From NCBI GenBank assembly GCA_009760855.2, contig WPIO01000035.1, positions 1,956,501-2,020,500 of the forward strand: 64,000 nucleotides of DNA, read 5' to 3'. The notes below the pieces were generated by a model. The model was not told where the DNA came from. It did no database searches and saw nothing but the letters and a program-made list of their open reading frames with translations. This DNA comes from Cristatella mucedo. Lineage: Eukaryota > Bryozoa > Phylactolaemata > Cristatellidae. Within the stretch, counting starts at the first letter, position 1; each line of letters starts with the position of its first letter. This document shows, piece after piece, positions 1 through 11,639 of the stretch. Both the position numbers and the translations under genes were made by a program.

Positions 1-164
1 TGTCCAGTCCACGTACTCATTTCCATACCTTCCTATATCGAGATCTTAAGTAAAATTAAAATGAAGATACCGAGTAACTTAAGTTGCACCATCCACTCAA
101 GCTAACGATCTTTACACTTCATGCTGTGTGCTCTTCTCACTGCTCACTTATCACCTTATTTCAG

Positions 165-490
165 GCCTCTCACTAATCTCGGTCTTATCATCAAGCACTC
201 TGCTTTGTTCTGTGTTAGCATGCTAGCCTTTATGACTCACCCACACTGCCAAGCAAGTGTTCAGTTGCCTAAACGGCCAAGTATTATCTGGTACCGTTTA
301 TTTTACACCCAAAGGTATTATTATTCACTTATGCATAAGGTCTAGGAATATTCCAAAGGCCTACAGTTTAATTTTGAATGCTGATTTATTTACAGAAAGC
401 TGTAACGTGCATGAAAAAACGTTGTTCGTATTAGGAAGCTCTTCTAACGAGCTAACAATATTGTACTTGTGTTTCATTAGCGGCCATTAA
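165..490 (+). pseudogene. decayed Ig-like exon, type B (B0)
   Basis: Probable relic of a type B Ig-like domain exon. A long pyrimidine tract ends in an AG at 163-164. Reading on in phase 1 gives the same frame as the open stretch 257-490. That stretch holds a V-F-S-C block and then T-E-S-C-N-V, followed by a second Cys 23 residues later. In the other type B exons the corresponding Cys pair is 22 residues apart (C-x21-C) and is preceded by a YF-x-CC block about 48 residues upstream (45 here). The frame has in-frame stops near 224 and 236 and ends at a TAA before any donor, so it cannot be a working exon. It precedes the type A exon at 1898, matching the B-then-A order seen elsewhere. The similarity is weak and spread over few residues; this could be chance. 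Confidence 0.4.
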
Positions 491-1897
491 GCAAGCACGA
501 GCATTCAAACTTTAGATTAAATAGGGAGACCTTGCAATAAAAATAACTTTATTGGCTATTTTTTTTAGCTTGAATAAACTTGAATGATTTTGACTAGTTA
601 CTGGGAAAAAGTTTCGAAGTTACCTGTTTAGAAAATTCTCTCTGGTATTCACCATTTTATCATAAATAAAAGGGAGCAGCATTATATATTTTTCTCTGGC
701 TATCGAAAAACCAACAAAAATGTAGTAATTTTTTCAGTCTCTTAGTCATACATTTTACTGATTCACTCACTACGTAGCTAGATTCATTTATTTATTTGTT
801 TTGAGCTAACATATGCAAAGGTTGTAGCCAAATCCTGTACAGCTATTAATTGCTGTAGCGTTTGAGGAATAGTAGTAGGACTACTGCTACAGTATTCATC
901 ATTTTATCAACATTAAATGGAAATGTTTTTGCATTCATGGGAAATATTGCCAATATTAAAGTCTATGCAATTACAATCTTTAACACAGTAGTAAACAAAA
1001 TTGAAGTGTATGCTGCAGTAATGGCGATTGTTGCCTTGATTTTGACGGATTTAGCATAACCGTTCTCTCATTCCTAATAGACTTTATTCTGTATTATCAT
1101 GATGCACCTTATTCTAAAATCATATATAATACTTTGAATTTGAATAGAAACTATACCTAAGAATTTCGCGAAAATCTACTTGTTTATCTATAACTGAATG
1201 GTTTAGTGCTTATTAATGGCAAATCGATATTCCCGTGTGCAAACTAAAATTAGGTTGGAAGTTAGCAGCTATCTGAAAGCGTTACGCATGTTTTTATAAA
1301 TTTGAAAGCATTTTTAAAACAACCGCAAACTCCATTGCTGCTTAAGTAAAAACAGATATAGATGGGATTATATTTATGAAGCAGCTTTAAATAATAATAA
1401 TAAGGAACATCAGGGAGGACATCAAAAATGGTTTCCACAGAATGGACTGACATTCTCACCTTGCTATTGATTTTAGCTTTGAGTAATATTGCTCAAGATG
1501 ACAATTAAAATTTTATAGGATTATATTACGCAGAAATATAATGGGGCATCTGTTTAGTTAATTTTTAAATTTTAAAAAGCCTATACATTTTCATGATCCA
1601 GAAAATATCTTTAAATTTACTTTGCATGTTTGAATAAAAAAATGGGTTTTTTCATCCGGTTTGAATATGAAAAATTAAGGCAGTTTAAATTGCTTCAAAA
1701 TTAGTATTTATCTTATCAAACTTTTTACCTACGCAATAAATCTTGAAAAATGGAGTAGAGCAACAGTAATATGCCACTAGTCAATCTAAAGTTTATTGCG
1801 GTCATGCTTTAGGATTGCCTTCGGGTTTAAACGTAGTACCGCTTTCATTGGATGCAACGTTCGGCGAATTTGTATTTATGCCTCTTAATAATTTCAG
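491..1897. other. intergenic or intronic, nothing recognised
   Basis: AT-rich sequence. Short open frames exist, for example 862-1059 on the + strand, which is rather hydrophobic, but none has recognisable domains or good splice boundaries. Confidence 0.5.
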
Positions 1898-2209
1898 ATC
1901 ATCAATGTGTACCCCTTTTAAAAAACGGTGAGATTGCGACGAATCGAACTCTCTACACGGCTTACATCATACCTGACAAATATTTCAAAGAATACATTAC
2001 CATAACATGGTACGTCAATGGAAAAGCTATGTTTAAAACCAGTCCAGAAAACATAGGCACTGCAACAATAGGCGACCAACTAGTACTTTTTGGCAATTGG
2101 ACCATTTAACTACCGCCTGGAAGCTTTGAAATATACTGCAAGCGGAAAATAGGCATGCCCGTGGTAAAATCTATTGTATCAAATATCTGTGTAGTCAATT
2201 TTGATCCAG
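1898..2209 (+). pseudogene. Ig-like exon, type A (A1), nonsense and donor loss
   Basis: Homologous to the intact type A exon at 53437. The acceptor is a pyrimidine-rich tract ending in cag at 1897, and the reading frame is phase 1. Shared landmarks in order: the C-strand Trp in an I-T-W-Y-V-N-G context (V-T-W-L-L-N-G in the intact exon), the Q-L-V-L stretch, then P-P-G-S-F-E-I-Y-C aligned with V-P-G-N-H-S-I-Q-C, and a C-terminal D-P-E aligned with H-P-G. Three lesions are visible. An in-frame TAA lies at 2107-2109. The position of the first Ig cysteine is Tyr. Where the intact exon has CCAG|gtaag, this copy has CCAG followed by aagatt, so the splice donor is gone. It is therefore a dead exon of an Ig-superfamily-like surface or secreted protein. 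The type A identity is firm; membership in a formerly functional upstream paralogue is inference. Confidence 0.72.
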
Positions 2210-3532
2210 AAGATTAGTAGCGAGTTTTATTTTTCTAGATATAAGGAATAACTAAGCACACTCAATGTATGTGTAGTAAGATAATGAATTGCTCATATAT
2301 TTAATGGGAATAGTTTGTGCATGGGATGCAATTTTTTGTTCTTCGAGTGGTAGCTACTTTAACTATCCATAAACTTGTATTTGGCAGTTAAACCCGCGGA
2401 GGAAATTACCACGTAGAAGCCTGTAATTTCACCATATTAAGCTAAGGCACTTTGGGTCACCTTACGATTAAACTAGATGAAACGGAATTTACGTTGAACT
2501 AGTGCAGGGATTATAAATCTGAGCTGAAAAGCTAACTCATATTTTGACTTACTTCGGTACATGCAGATTCAGCCGAATGTAGCTTACAAGGCATACTGAC
2601 GAAGAGTAAATGGCTCTGTTTATTAGTCAGGAGCAATTACCTTTACAAACTTAACTTATTCCTCGAAGTACCAAGGTTTGAAATATTAGAGTAAAAACTT
2701 AAAACATGTATCAAGATTCATTTATATAGATCGTGTGTAGTGTTTAATTTAATGGTAAGCGTAATTAGCATCTCTATTGTAAATTTGCCTAATTTTCTGC
2801 TTATTTCTGTAATGCCTCAAATGAATCGCACGCAGCTTTTCTTAAGAAACTCCACACGAGTATTTACATTCACACTAGTTTCGTAAGAGTTGCCTCAGCA
2901 TGATCCAATAAAAAAGCTGTAGGTCTATTGTATGAGAAATATAAATCTTTTTTTTAAACTTTAGTAAATCTTAATACCTGCTGTTGATCGACTACAGCAC
3001 CGCTGACCACTCAGCCTCAATAGTACTCCAGCCATGCATGAGACAGCTCGGTGGAAAATCTTTGCTTGAATCTAGCAATATACTCTGATATCTCAAATGA
3101 GGTATTTTGCAGAAAGAATTGAGCACGGCTAACATGTAAAACTGTAGAGGCTGCAGTAAACATTGTTTGTCTCCATTCATTGACAGGACTTTATGATGTA
3201 AATAAAATAAGTTTTAACATTAATAATCATGAACCAGTACAGGGTTGAAAAAACAAGTCATTAGATAAGTACTTTAGGATGAGGAAACACATGTGTTCGC
3301 AAGTTAAAAGATCACAAACAATTGGGCATACGAGTGTTGCTTTTGTGATGGTTTAAAGCCAAAAATCGTAGTACATCTTTCTGGGTTCACGTTTTGACAG
3401 TGAGGGGTTCTGGAAGTCAACTACAAATTAAATATTTTCGGTGACTTTATTCGTTGGTCGCAAGCTCTTTTTATCATACGGCCTAAGAAGTACAGAGCAA
3501 ATCGAGCTCCATAATATCAGGCTTCCCTTTTT
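2210..3532. other. AT-rich spacer, nothing recognised
   Basis: No open frame, repeat or RNA gene that I can support. The minus-strand open frame at 2992-3180 has no recognisable features. Confidence 0.5.
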
Positions 3533-4640
3533 TGTAATGTAATGCAATGCAATGTATCTCCGTTCGTAACTCCACAAAGCCATATAGACTTTGTGGGTGT
3601 TATGCAGGAGAGGTTTGCATAGCCCACTCACAGCCTATGCGGCTTTCCGTATCTTTTTGATTGGTAAAAAATTTCTTCTTACACAACAAAAAGAGGGTGG
3701 GAAGCATTGAACAGTCAGGAGAGCAATGGAGGTAGTGGGTAGCATGGAAGTAGCAGCTCAGGAGAGCTGAAAAAGATGAGCCATACTCAGCAGCAGGAGA
3801 GTAGTTGTCGTTGCATAAGAATTGTGGAAGCGAGCTCTACAGTATAGGACGTGCAGATCTAAAACACCTGTCGCCAACGGTCTTTAAGCAGAGGAATAGA
3901 AAGGCTAACTTATTGTCAATAAAAAACTTTAGGGTGCGAAAGGGCTGAAACTGGGGCAGCAATATAGCTAAGCATGAAAGTGCCAAGCCGTGGCCAGCCC
4001 TGTTGGTCAGAATATTAACTTCGCTCTGTATCCGTTGCTCAACCGGCATCTATCCTAGCTCTTTTAGCAAAACAGACACGCGCTGAAACCTCTGGGACTT
4101 AATGCCTAGCCCTGAAGCCATATTCACAATCAGCTGCAGTGGCAGAGTTGCTTTCTTTTGTTGCCCAGCGAAACTGTAATTACAATAATCAAGCCAAGAC
4201 AGAACTAAGGAGCTAGTTAAACTTTTGGAAAGCCACTGTAAAAGAAAGCTCATAATCATGGATAGGGATCAGAAGTGATGGATAAATGTGGAATCAGTGG
4301 TGTAAATGAAGCTTTTAAAATTTAGGCAGCTGCCGAAAACAACACCTCAATTTCGAGCATGATCGCCCTAAAGAATCACCTAATAGAAGAGCAAAGGATT
4401 TCAATCCAGCCACCTCCCTGGGGTGTCTTACGAGCAGCATTCCGGTATTAAAGTGATTTATTTTCAAGTAGTTTTCCGACATCAAGATTGAATATCGGGA
4501 AGGCAAGCATTCAGTTTCTCAGTGGCTGCATCAGAATCCGACGGTTTGAATGACAAATACAACAGAGTATGGTAAGCATAAAAGTGACATCCTATTCCAC
4601 GGGCCTTAATAACTTTTCCCAGAGTGCTGCCAAATACCTT
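3533..4640 (-). mobile_element. 5'-truncated LINE, family II
   Basis: Decayed non-LTR retrotransposon read on the minus strand. The frames 4670-4482, 4506-4315, 4259-4050 and 4049-3837 are pieces of the reverse transcriptase C-terminal half. They match the longer copy at 11640-14533, including the S-R-L/W-L-D-Y-C-N segment and the L-C-L-K-T-V-G-D-R segment. Its 3' end lies at 3533 with a pentamer-like tail (CATTG/CATTA repeats on the minus strand). The reading frame is broken several times. The 5' break is just before the YADD region. Confidence 0.8.
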
Positions 4641-5399
4641 ATTTATCTTCAATAAATAATTGTTTTTCACTTCTTTGTAAATATAAGTAGTAATTAACTA
4701 GTTAATCGCATTGAACTAAAATAAAAAATGCATGTATATTTTTATGACATAGTTATTCACATATTAAATTTTTCACAATATTGCTATGTCAATCGCTTTT
4801 TCAATGTATTGTTTCATCACTACAAGTTTTTTATTGTGCAATAGTTTGTTCCTACGATTTAATCATACTGATAAGCTCTCTTACATTCATTTACTAAACT
4901 TAATTAAGCAGACATTTGCGTTTGACCAGTAGGCAATGTTAAGAACCTATGCAAAATGTTGTTCAGAATTACTGCAACCTTAATTCTTGTATTGCTGTAA
5001 TTTAAAAGCCAAAAATTTTAATTGCATACAAATATCCAATCTATATTAAGTAAATAACTATTTATTAGTAACAAATAAAAGTGATTGTAATAATATTAGT
5101 AATAGAGCATTTATATAGTTCCCTTTTTGGAACTGAACCCCTTTATTACCATCCTTACAAATTCTGCAAATAAAGATGTACCCAACATTTTATGGTAAGA
5201 TCTACAAGCAGCATGCAAACCCAGCTGCAGGCACGCTAAGCATCAGGCACACCAAGCAGCTGGTGGGAGCATGTGAGCAGTTAGATCTACATGTAGGACG
5301 ATTGGCAAAGAGTCAACTAATGTATTTTAAAATTGAGAAATTTCAAGTTTCATCTCAACGTAATTTCAGGGTAACGAATTGAGCTATATTTATTGTATA
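4641..5399. other. AT-rich spacer, nothing recognised
   Basis: Very AT-rich. The open frame 5176-5382 (+) has no recognisable domain or splice context. Confidence 0.5.
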
Positions 5400-5690
5400 A
5401 TTCATTTTATATCGCATTAAGAGAACTTAATCACTATTCTGGCTCTTCACATTGCCTTGGGGCTCGAGCCCACGACCTCAGCCAGACATTGGTCGGGGTG
5501 GGCACCTTGAGAGTTGGACCAAAGAGCCTCGGCACATGTCCGTAGTGAGTCCCAGGCTGATGACAATGCACATTGGCTTCTCAAGATGACGAAGCTGCTC
5601 CTCACGTAGACGCTTTCGCGAATGGGACGACCAACAGCAAGCACATAAATGCAAAAGCTAATTTCCATACCTAATTATAAGCATACATAA
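5400..5690 (-). mobile_element. tRNA-derived SINE (copy 1)
   Basis: On the minus strand this holds a tRNA-like segment with a B-box-like GGCTCGAGCCC at about 5462-5472 and a degenerate A-box region near 5510-5525. The tail follows the pattern AGAGCC..AGTGATTAAGTTCTCT before an AT-rich end at 5400. The same tRNA-like core and tail recur at 26145-26292. This copy extends further 5' (to about 5690) than the second one; whether that extra part belongs to the SINE head is uncertain. SINEs of this kind are RNA polymerase III transcripts mobilised by a partner LINE. Confidence 0.65.
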
Positions 5691-6190
5691 TATAAAGTTA
5701 AATTAACATGTACGGGGCAAATGGCATGTAGTTCCCACGGGTTGACTTTGTATACAATTTATCAGGAACAAAACAAGAATGTTTTCAAGTAAAATGGAAA
5801 GCTGTGGCTGCCTTTCGCAGGAATATAAATTCTCATTTGCAACATCACTTTCAAAGAATAATTATAGTGCAACTTTTACTTTGGAAAACATGGTATATCC
5901 TTCTAAAAAAATCCTTCAAAGAAACTCATTCTTGATAACGATTTGTTTTCAACAATATCAAATTCAGTTGACAACAATTTCAGGTCATAAACTTAACGTG
6001 TCATAATACAGTTAAAAATTGCTCTTCCTATTGTCAAGTTGTGTTATTGTTTGAGCATTCGTTTACCCGTATGATGATCTCCGAGTTGTAATTTTTTATC
6101 TTGCATAGTAAATTGCTTGAGGAAGTCAGTACTGTTAATTGCAGTTTTCAAAATTGAATGTTAGTCAAATTGATTACAATGTGCATTTAG
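5691..6190. other. spacer with unexplained open frame
   Basis: A + strand open frame at 5779-6006 begins after a plausible acceptor (tatcag at about 5764), but in a different frame from that acceptor's phase 1 reading. It might be another Ig-exon relic, because it has Cys and 'Y-S-A-T-F-T-L' content. I could not align it to types A, B or C. Confidence 0.25.
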
Positions 6191-6556
6191 GTAGACCCGT
6201 TGTGAGAGCCCAGATTGGACAGCAAGCGAATCTTCCTTCACCTTGGTATGGCGGAATTCCTTATTTCTGGTGCTGCGATTTTAATTCTCTTCGAGGCTAT
6301 AAGCTGATTGACGTGAGATGAAATGCCACTGGAGCAGTAGCTAATGACCTGAACGATGACGAATATATCACGATAGCAAACGCGTTTGTGCGAGAAAAAA
6401 AACCGGGCATTTGCAGCTTCAGCTCCACAAATATTATCACTACCCAGCAAAATAGCACAATAGATTTGAATATCCGTTGCATAGCCACGCTTGTGGATAA
6501 ATCTTCCTACAATTCATCTTTTGAGGCAATTTCTTCAAATTTCGACAGCAGTTTTC
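6191..6556 (+). pseudogene. Ig-like exon, type B (B1), one nonsense codon
   Basis: Third clear member of the type B exon set. The acceptor is atttag|GT at 6190, with phase 1 entry exactly aligned with the acceptors of the copies at 46136 and 62905. Landmarks: P-Y-F-W-C-C (Y-F-V-C-C in the others), then G-I-C-S-F-S-S-T and, 22 residues on, I-R-C. This reproduces the C-x21-C spacing of both intact copies. A TGA at 6319-6321 falls where the 62905 copy has Trp (V-R-stop versus I-R-W), so a single TGG to TGA change explains it. A phase 1 donor candidate, C|gtgaag, follows at 6556, giving 122 codons against 123 and 124 in the others. A LINE fragment begins about 70 bases downstream. Confidence 0.72.
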
Positions 6557-6626
6557 GTGAAGATATTTTAAAGTTGAATTTACGAATGCTACATGATGAT
6601 TTAACCACGATAACTATTGATGGCAG

Positions 6627-6965
6627 ATTCCTTCCAACTTGAGTCAGAACGTCTCTTGATTTGACCACATTTAAAAAGAATTTAATAACACAACTTTTTA
6701 GGACAATAATTAATGGGTCCCTGTGATGTGTCATCCATGTGCTTATGCATGCTGAAACTGTGCATGCTGCCACTAACCAAAATTGCACGCTTTCTCTGTG
6801 CATGTCAATCCTAACCGTGTTGTTTATGTTGTTTATCAGGCTTAATATTACTTACGATTCAAACGCGTTTACTGTTCCAGCTAAATTAAAGTGCCTAAGA
6901 AGAGTTGAGTTCTCTGACGGCGCTTTATCAAGAGCATTATTGTTATTATTAACATGGCGGGTTTG
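6627..6965 (+). mobile_element. LINE family I 3' end fragment
   Basis: Short 5'-truncated insertion with the last 30 or so codons of the reverse transcriptase frame (L-T-T-F-K..L-F-R-T..G-S-L). It has the family I 3' UTR, the terminal hairpin near 6890-6930 and an ATT-rich end. It lies immediately 3' of the type B pseudo-exon. The open frames 6388-6642 and 6739-6981 are partly products of this repeat. Confidence 0.8.
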
Positions 6966-9574
6966 CATAGCTGCAATCTAATGTTGTAATAAGATGTTTG
7001 AAATTAAAGAAAGCAGGACCTTCTCACTACCTACTTTTCGTCATCCCTGGAAATCTCTTCGCACCAAGGCTTGTACCAAGTTGAATAAATCACACAAAGC
7101 GCTGGATTTTGTAACTTCCCAGCTATCCTATTATGATGCAAATAACCTGCAACTCCGTAGTATAATCTATATGGCCTTAGCCGATAAAACACTATTCAAG
7201 ATGAGCCTCCAGGAAATATCAGTAACCAAGTGAACCACACAGTGTCGAAATAACTCCATCAGATAAAATCAAGACACGTCATTACGCTTTTTCTGCAGCA
7301 ATTCCATCAGAATTCACGTGTGAATATATTCTTCTGCGGCTGTTTTCCTAGGCATCAAAATTCTAAGGCCTGAAATGGACAGTCTTGTTTGAGCCGGCTT
7401 CGAAAATGCATCTTATTTGATAAAACCATGCAACAACGTATTGTTATATGAAATCATTGATTGTAGAAACATTAGACTTATTACTGATCTTTTAAATTAA
7501 GCTTTTATTGGCTCAATCTGTCAATTGTTAGGCTTTAAAAGTCTCATTGGATCACAGGATCTTTTTTTATGCATAAAACCAAAATATGTTTTAGGCATTT
7601 GAAATTTGTTAAAGCTACGAATAAGCTACCAATGTCAAATGTTTTTCTCTTCTAGAGTAGCATATCTCTCTTACATTCTTCACAAAAATTGGGAATTGGA
7701 AAACAATTGCTGGTATTTCAAAATTTGTGTAGTTGTAGAAATCCTACATTTAGCCTGCCAATCTGCGTATTGAGTTCTTTAACTCCTAACGGTAATAATC
7801 ACTGAACCTGTCAGTTATTTGGTCATTATTACGTCTACGTTGCAAATACAAGAAATTAATTAATGTACTTGGTATTTGTTTAAATTGTCTGTATCTCACT
7901 TTTCATTGCAGCAATATCTCCTCTTACACCCACGATGTTACGAATAAGATTTGGAGTCATGTGCAGGGCAGTAACTTAACATTTAAGTCCATAAAGTCAT
8001 GGCTGATGTGTCCTATTATATTCTTACATCATTGAGTTAAATCAAGGTTGCCTGTATATTAAAATCTCTAGTTAATGATTTTCAAGTTGAAACTTCCTTC
8101 CAATAAAATGTCGATGCTTTTTCAAAATCTGCAACTTTATTACCCTGAAATTACTTATTTTTTACATCTTAAATTTTAATTGTGCAAAGTTTTCTAATGT
8201 AATACGTAAATTGTGTACGTTCCTCTAATATCAATAATACCATTTAGATCATTTACAATATAAAAACGCAATCTCTTATTTACATTATATGTTTTTTTTA
8301 AAGTTTACTACTAAAATTTCCGCTGTGTTGGTTTTTTGTGAGTGCTATACTCAAAATTGAATCGGCCATCAAATAATATTTAAGCTGGATTCTCGTTTAG
8401 GCTCTAGTTTAAATTCATGTTTGAATGGTTATTTTCACCCAGTTTCTCACTGAATGCTCGTACATCTCATAGTAAGTAGTCACCATGAGATATAAAAAAA
8501 CTGTTTTACTTCCCAGTTAGCTGCCAAGTGCAAATTAGCAGTGAATGTTGTTCTCAACAATTTCCCTATAGTCTAGAGACTAGCGATTCCCACGAAAGTT
8601 TGTATCACTCCACTACTGTAAATCCATTCCAAGCCTGCATTTTTTATCCGAGCATTTTGACCGAACTGCGTTTTTGTTAAAAATTCTATGAACTTAAGAC
8701 AAGAAAAGTATTAGCTTTTACCTTCGCTTTGTAATTTGAGAACCTGTCGATGTAATTTCTAAAACTTATGACCATGTTTGTTGAAAAACTAACACAGTGC
8801 TTTATGACCACAAATTTCTTATGCAAAAGAAGGTAGCAATTTTTCACTGACTAAAAGTGGATTGTGGTCACTGTGTCACTCTCAGGCACAAATTCTTTGT
8901 TTTTCTGGCAAGTCTCCCTTTGGCGATGAAAGTATCAGTGTGCATGTGTCATTGACATGAAAAGCACTGTTATTTCATAAAGTCACCTTGAACTCTATCC
9001 GAAGGGCAATAACTTTGCAACCTTTAAAGTGCCACTGGTGCTGATTGTAATAGATTTCATCGATTTTATTAAGTCTCATTCATAAGTAAGTAGTGTTAAA
9101 TTGGCAAATAAGAATGACTGTTCATGCTTCGAAGAAAAACTCTTTAAACGAAGTTCGAATTTTTGACGAAAAATCTTCACTTGTGGTATCTTCAGTTGGA
9201 TCGTAGCACGTTTCCATTCGGTTATTAAACCTTCGAAGTTGCTGCAATGTGCTTGCGAATCTTTAAAAAAGAATCTTACAAAGAACTCATTTTACCGTGT
9301 CTGTAAAAAGACATGTAGTAGCATGCTTAATAATGTTACTCTCGGTATATGTATACCTGCTTAGTTTAGCTAAATATTTGTGCAAATAAAGGTTTCTTGT
9401 GAGGTAATAAAGATCGGATAGTGAAAGAAGTGTTGAGAGAAATCATACACAAAATACAGACTTTCCAATATAAACTAGATTTTGTCATTTGTAACTGACA
9501 TTGAATATACACTAATTGAAGCCCTGCAGTTGCAACAATGCTTTGGAAAAATAGGATTCACGATGGTTTTTTAG
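6966..9574. other. AT-rich, probably intronic or intergenic
   Basis: No recognisable gene or repeat. The open frame 6994-7233 (+, 79 codons, ATG start) is unassigned: it is basic, with no signal peptide or known motif, and no convincing splice context. Confidence 0.45.
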
Positions 9575-9889
9575 GTTCTCCGGTGATAACAATAAAAAAA
9601 AAATTCCACGTCAAGTGCAAATTGCAGCTTTTATGCATTTTACAAGATTCATCCTTTCAAGATTCGAACACGATTGCTTGGTATTTGAATAGCCAACTTA
9701 GCCACTTTAGAAAGCCAAGTGTTGTGGAAATCTCAGACCTAACGAACCGAACGGTACTTGCTGGATAATTCAAGTTCAGCATTCCAAATGGTAATCACGA
9801 ATTATATAGCCAACAAAGTATCGATGTGCAGTCTTCTACACCTATTATATATAATACTATGAATGTCTATGGAAGGAGCATAAAGGATG
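9575..9889 (+). pseudogene. Ig-like exon, type A (A2), one nonsense codon
   Basis: Type A homologue. The acceptor is ggttttttag|GT at 9574. A phase 1 donor, GATG|gtgagg, lies at 9889, giving exactly 105 codons. The first Ig cysteine is kept (L-L-C-I-L), followed 15 residues later by the C-strand Trp (I-A-W-Y-L-N). The segment F-K-F-S-I-P-N-G-N-H aligns with F-R-L-V-P-G-N-H of the intact copy, but the second cysteine position is Tyr (E-L-Y). An in-frame TAA sits at 9766-9768. Splice sites look usable while the reading frame is not, so this is either a pseudo-exon or one that could only be skipped. It completes a second B-A pair with the exon at 6191. Confidence 0.72.
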
Positions 9890-10769
9890 GTGAGGTGCTT
9901 GTGAACACGGTAAGCTTTACCTGTTGGTCTCTAAGGATTGATACTGTGATACAAACGTAATGTAAATTGCTTTTTGACCAGTGAAATGAATCTATGCCGC
10001 TACTAACATTGAACTTGAGCTCAGAAAATTGTGGTCGTTCTTAAAAGTGCCTTTTTTAATGAAAAAAGAGCTGTGAAAGAATTTAGTTATATGGCCAGTA
10101 ATGATGTCATTTACTTGTAAATTATGTTACAATCAGATTAAAGAGAGGTTGACCAGGTTTTTTGAAAGTTTATCTAGCTTGAGATATTAAAAAATGGTTT
10201 TGGGGCATTTTCTAAAGGCCCTATTATGAGTTAAGTAGAGCTTACTACTTGCGATGTAGGCATATTACAATTGGACCCGTCTAGTCGGTTTTTGAGTCAT
10301 TGAGCATCCGTTGTGCTATCGTAGATATAACTTTTACCAAGAATAAGCCTTGACTATGTTATTAGAAACTTGTTAGCCTAGTATGACGGTGTTTTATGGG
10401 TTTTTTCAATAACTTCGTACTTACATGGGTAACATGTAATAATGTCCAATGTTTTGGATGGCCAGGTAATTACTGGCAATGTATGAAGCACCGGAAAAAA
10501 GGCCAAAGATTGATCAGCAATACTCGTTTATGATGAATTTAGTTTTTTAAAATATTGTATTAGCTGTATTAGCTATTATTGTGTTAATAATTGTAAAAAT
10601 TGCTTTAATTCACCAAAACAAAAACGCCATACAAAACTATTAGTTGCATCTTCGACCTGTTTTATTAATTACAGCAAAACTTATATTTCAATCACAGTCG
10701 TTTGTTTGTGTCTTTTTTAATGGCACAGCCCTAACCTCACTCACATAATTTCTCTCTCTATCCCTTTCT
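9890..10769. other. AT-rich spacer, nothing recognised
   Basis: No open frame or repeat that I can support. Confidence 0.5.
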
Positions 10770-10859
10770 ACACTCACACACACATATATAAATATAAATA
10801 TAAATAAATATAAATAAACAAATATATATATATATATATATATGAGTGTGTATGTGAGT

Positions 10860-10927
<68 letters not shown>

Positions 10928-11135
10928 GCGTGTGCATGAGCTTGTGTCTCTCACTATCGCTCTCTGCCTCTGTCTCTCTGTGTCTCAGTATCTCAGTCTC
11001 TCAGTCTGTGAGTATGTCTGCATGTCGGTCTGCCTGTTTGTCTGTCTGTCAGTGTGTCCGTCTGTTTGTCTGTCTCTGTTAGTCTCTCTCTCATCTCTCT
11101 CTCTCTTTCTGTGTTTCTCTCTCAGTTTTTCTTTC
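10770..11135. repeat. compound microsatellite
   Basis: AT-rich TATA/AAATA runs (about 10785-10842), then a (TG)n tract of roughly 60 bases (10857-10921), then TCTC/TCTG/CTGT pyrimidine-rich repeats to about 11130. Open frames across this region encode only low-complexity peptides. Confidence 0.95.
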
Positions 11136-11227
11136 AATAAATGCAGCCATGACGAACAGGCATGTATGAAAGGACTATCAAAGATTTTCTCAAAAATTGT
11201 GTGCCGGTCAACCGTGCATGCCATCGA

Positions 11228-11625
11228 TAATAATAATATAAATAATGATACAATAATACACCGTTAAAAGCACCCTCTGAGATCCTAATCTCTTTAGTAA
11301 TCACTAAAAATGTATTGCAAAGTGAAACGCGATGGAACGGCAAGTATTAATATGTTTGATAAACAACATGAATAACCTGGTTAGTGGAGAAATGCAAATA
11401 GTCGGATGGAAGTGAGGTTAGTGGCAGCATGCACATTGTCAGTATGCATTAACTTGTAAAGAAAGCATCACAGCGACCAACTCATTCCTGCCCTAAATAG
11501 GTGTGCATTTAATTTCTTTCTAAATATGGTCGAGTCAGGGGATGTCGTGAAGCAAGTTCTGAGTGATTTTAAGAATTCGGGAGCATTCAATCTAAATGCT
11601 GAGTGTCCCAGAGATTTCATGTTAA
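11228..11625 (-). mobile_element. LINE family I 3' end fragment
   Basis: Minus-strand family I tail: ATT-rich terminus at about 11228, decayed terminal hairpin, 3' UTR, and the last codons of the reverse transcriptase frame. It abuts the 3' end of the next, family II, LINE. Confidence 0.75.
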
Positions 11626-11639
11626 AAAGAGCTGCCTAA

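Noticed and set aside
862-1059. Hydrophobic 65-codon + strand frame as a possible transmembrane exon
   Set aside because: Starts at TTG, lacks acceptor and donor in the phase 1 pattern, and hydrophobicity alone is expected from AT-rich DNA.
10770-11135. CRISPR-like or satellite array
   Set aside because: No unique spacers between repeats; it is a simple microsatellite in a eukaryotic genome.
10688-11267. Overlapping open frames of up to 141 codons across the compound microsatellite
   Set aside because: They encode only Val-Cys, Thr-His or Ser-Leu repeats from (TG)n and pyrimidine-rich repeats; no coding evidence.
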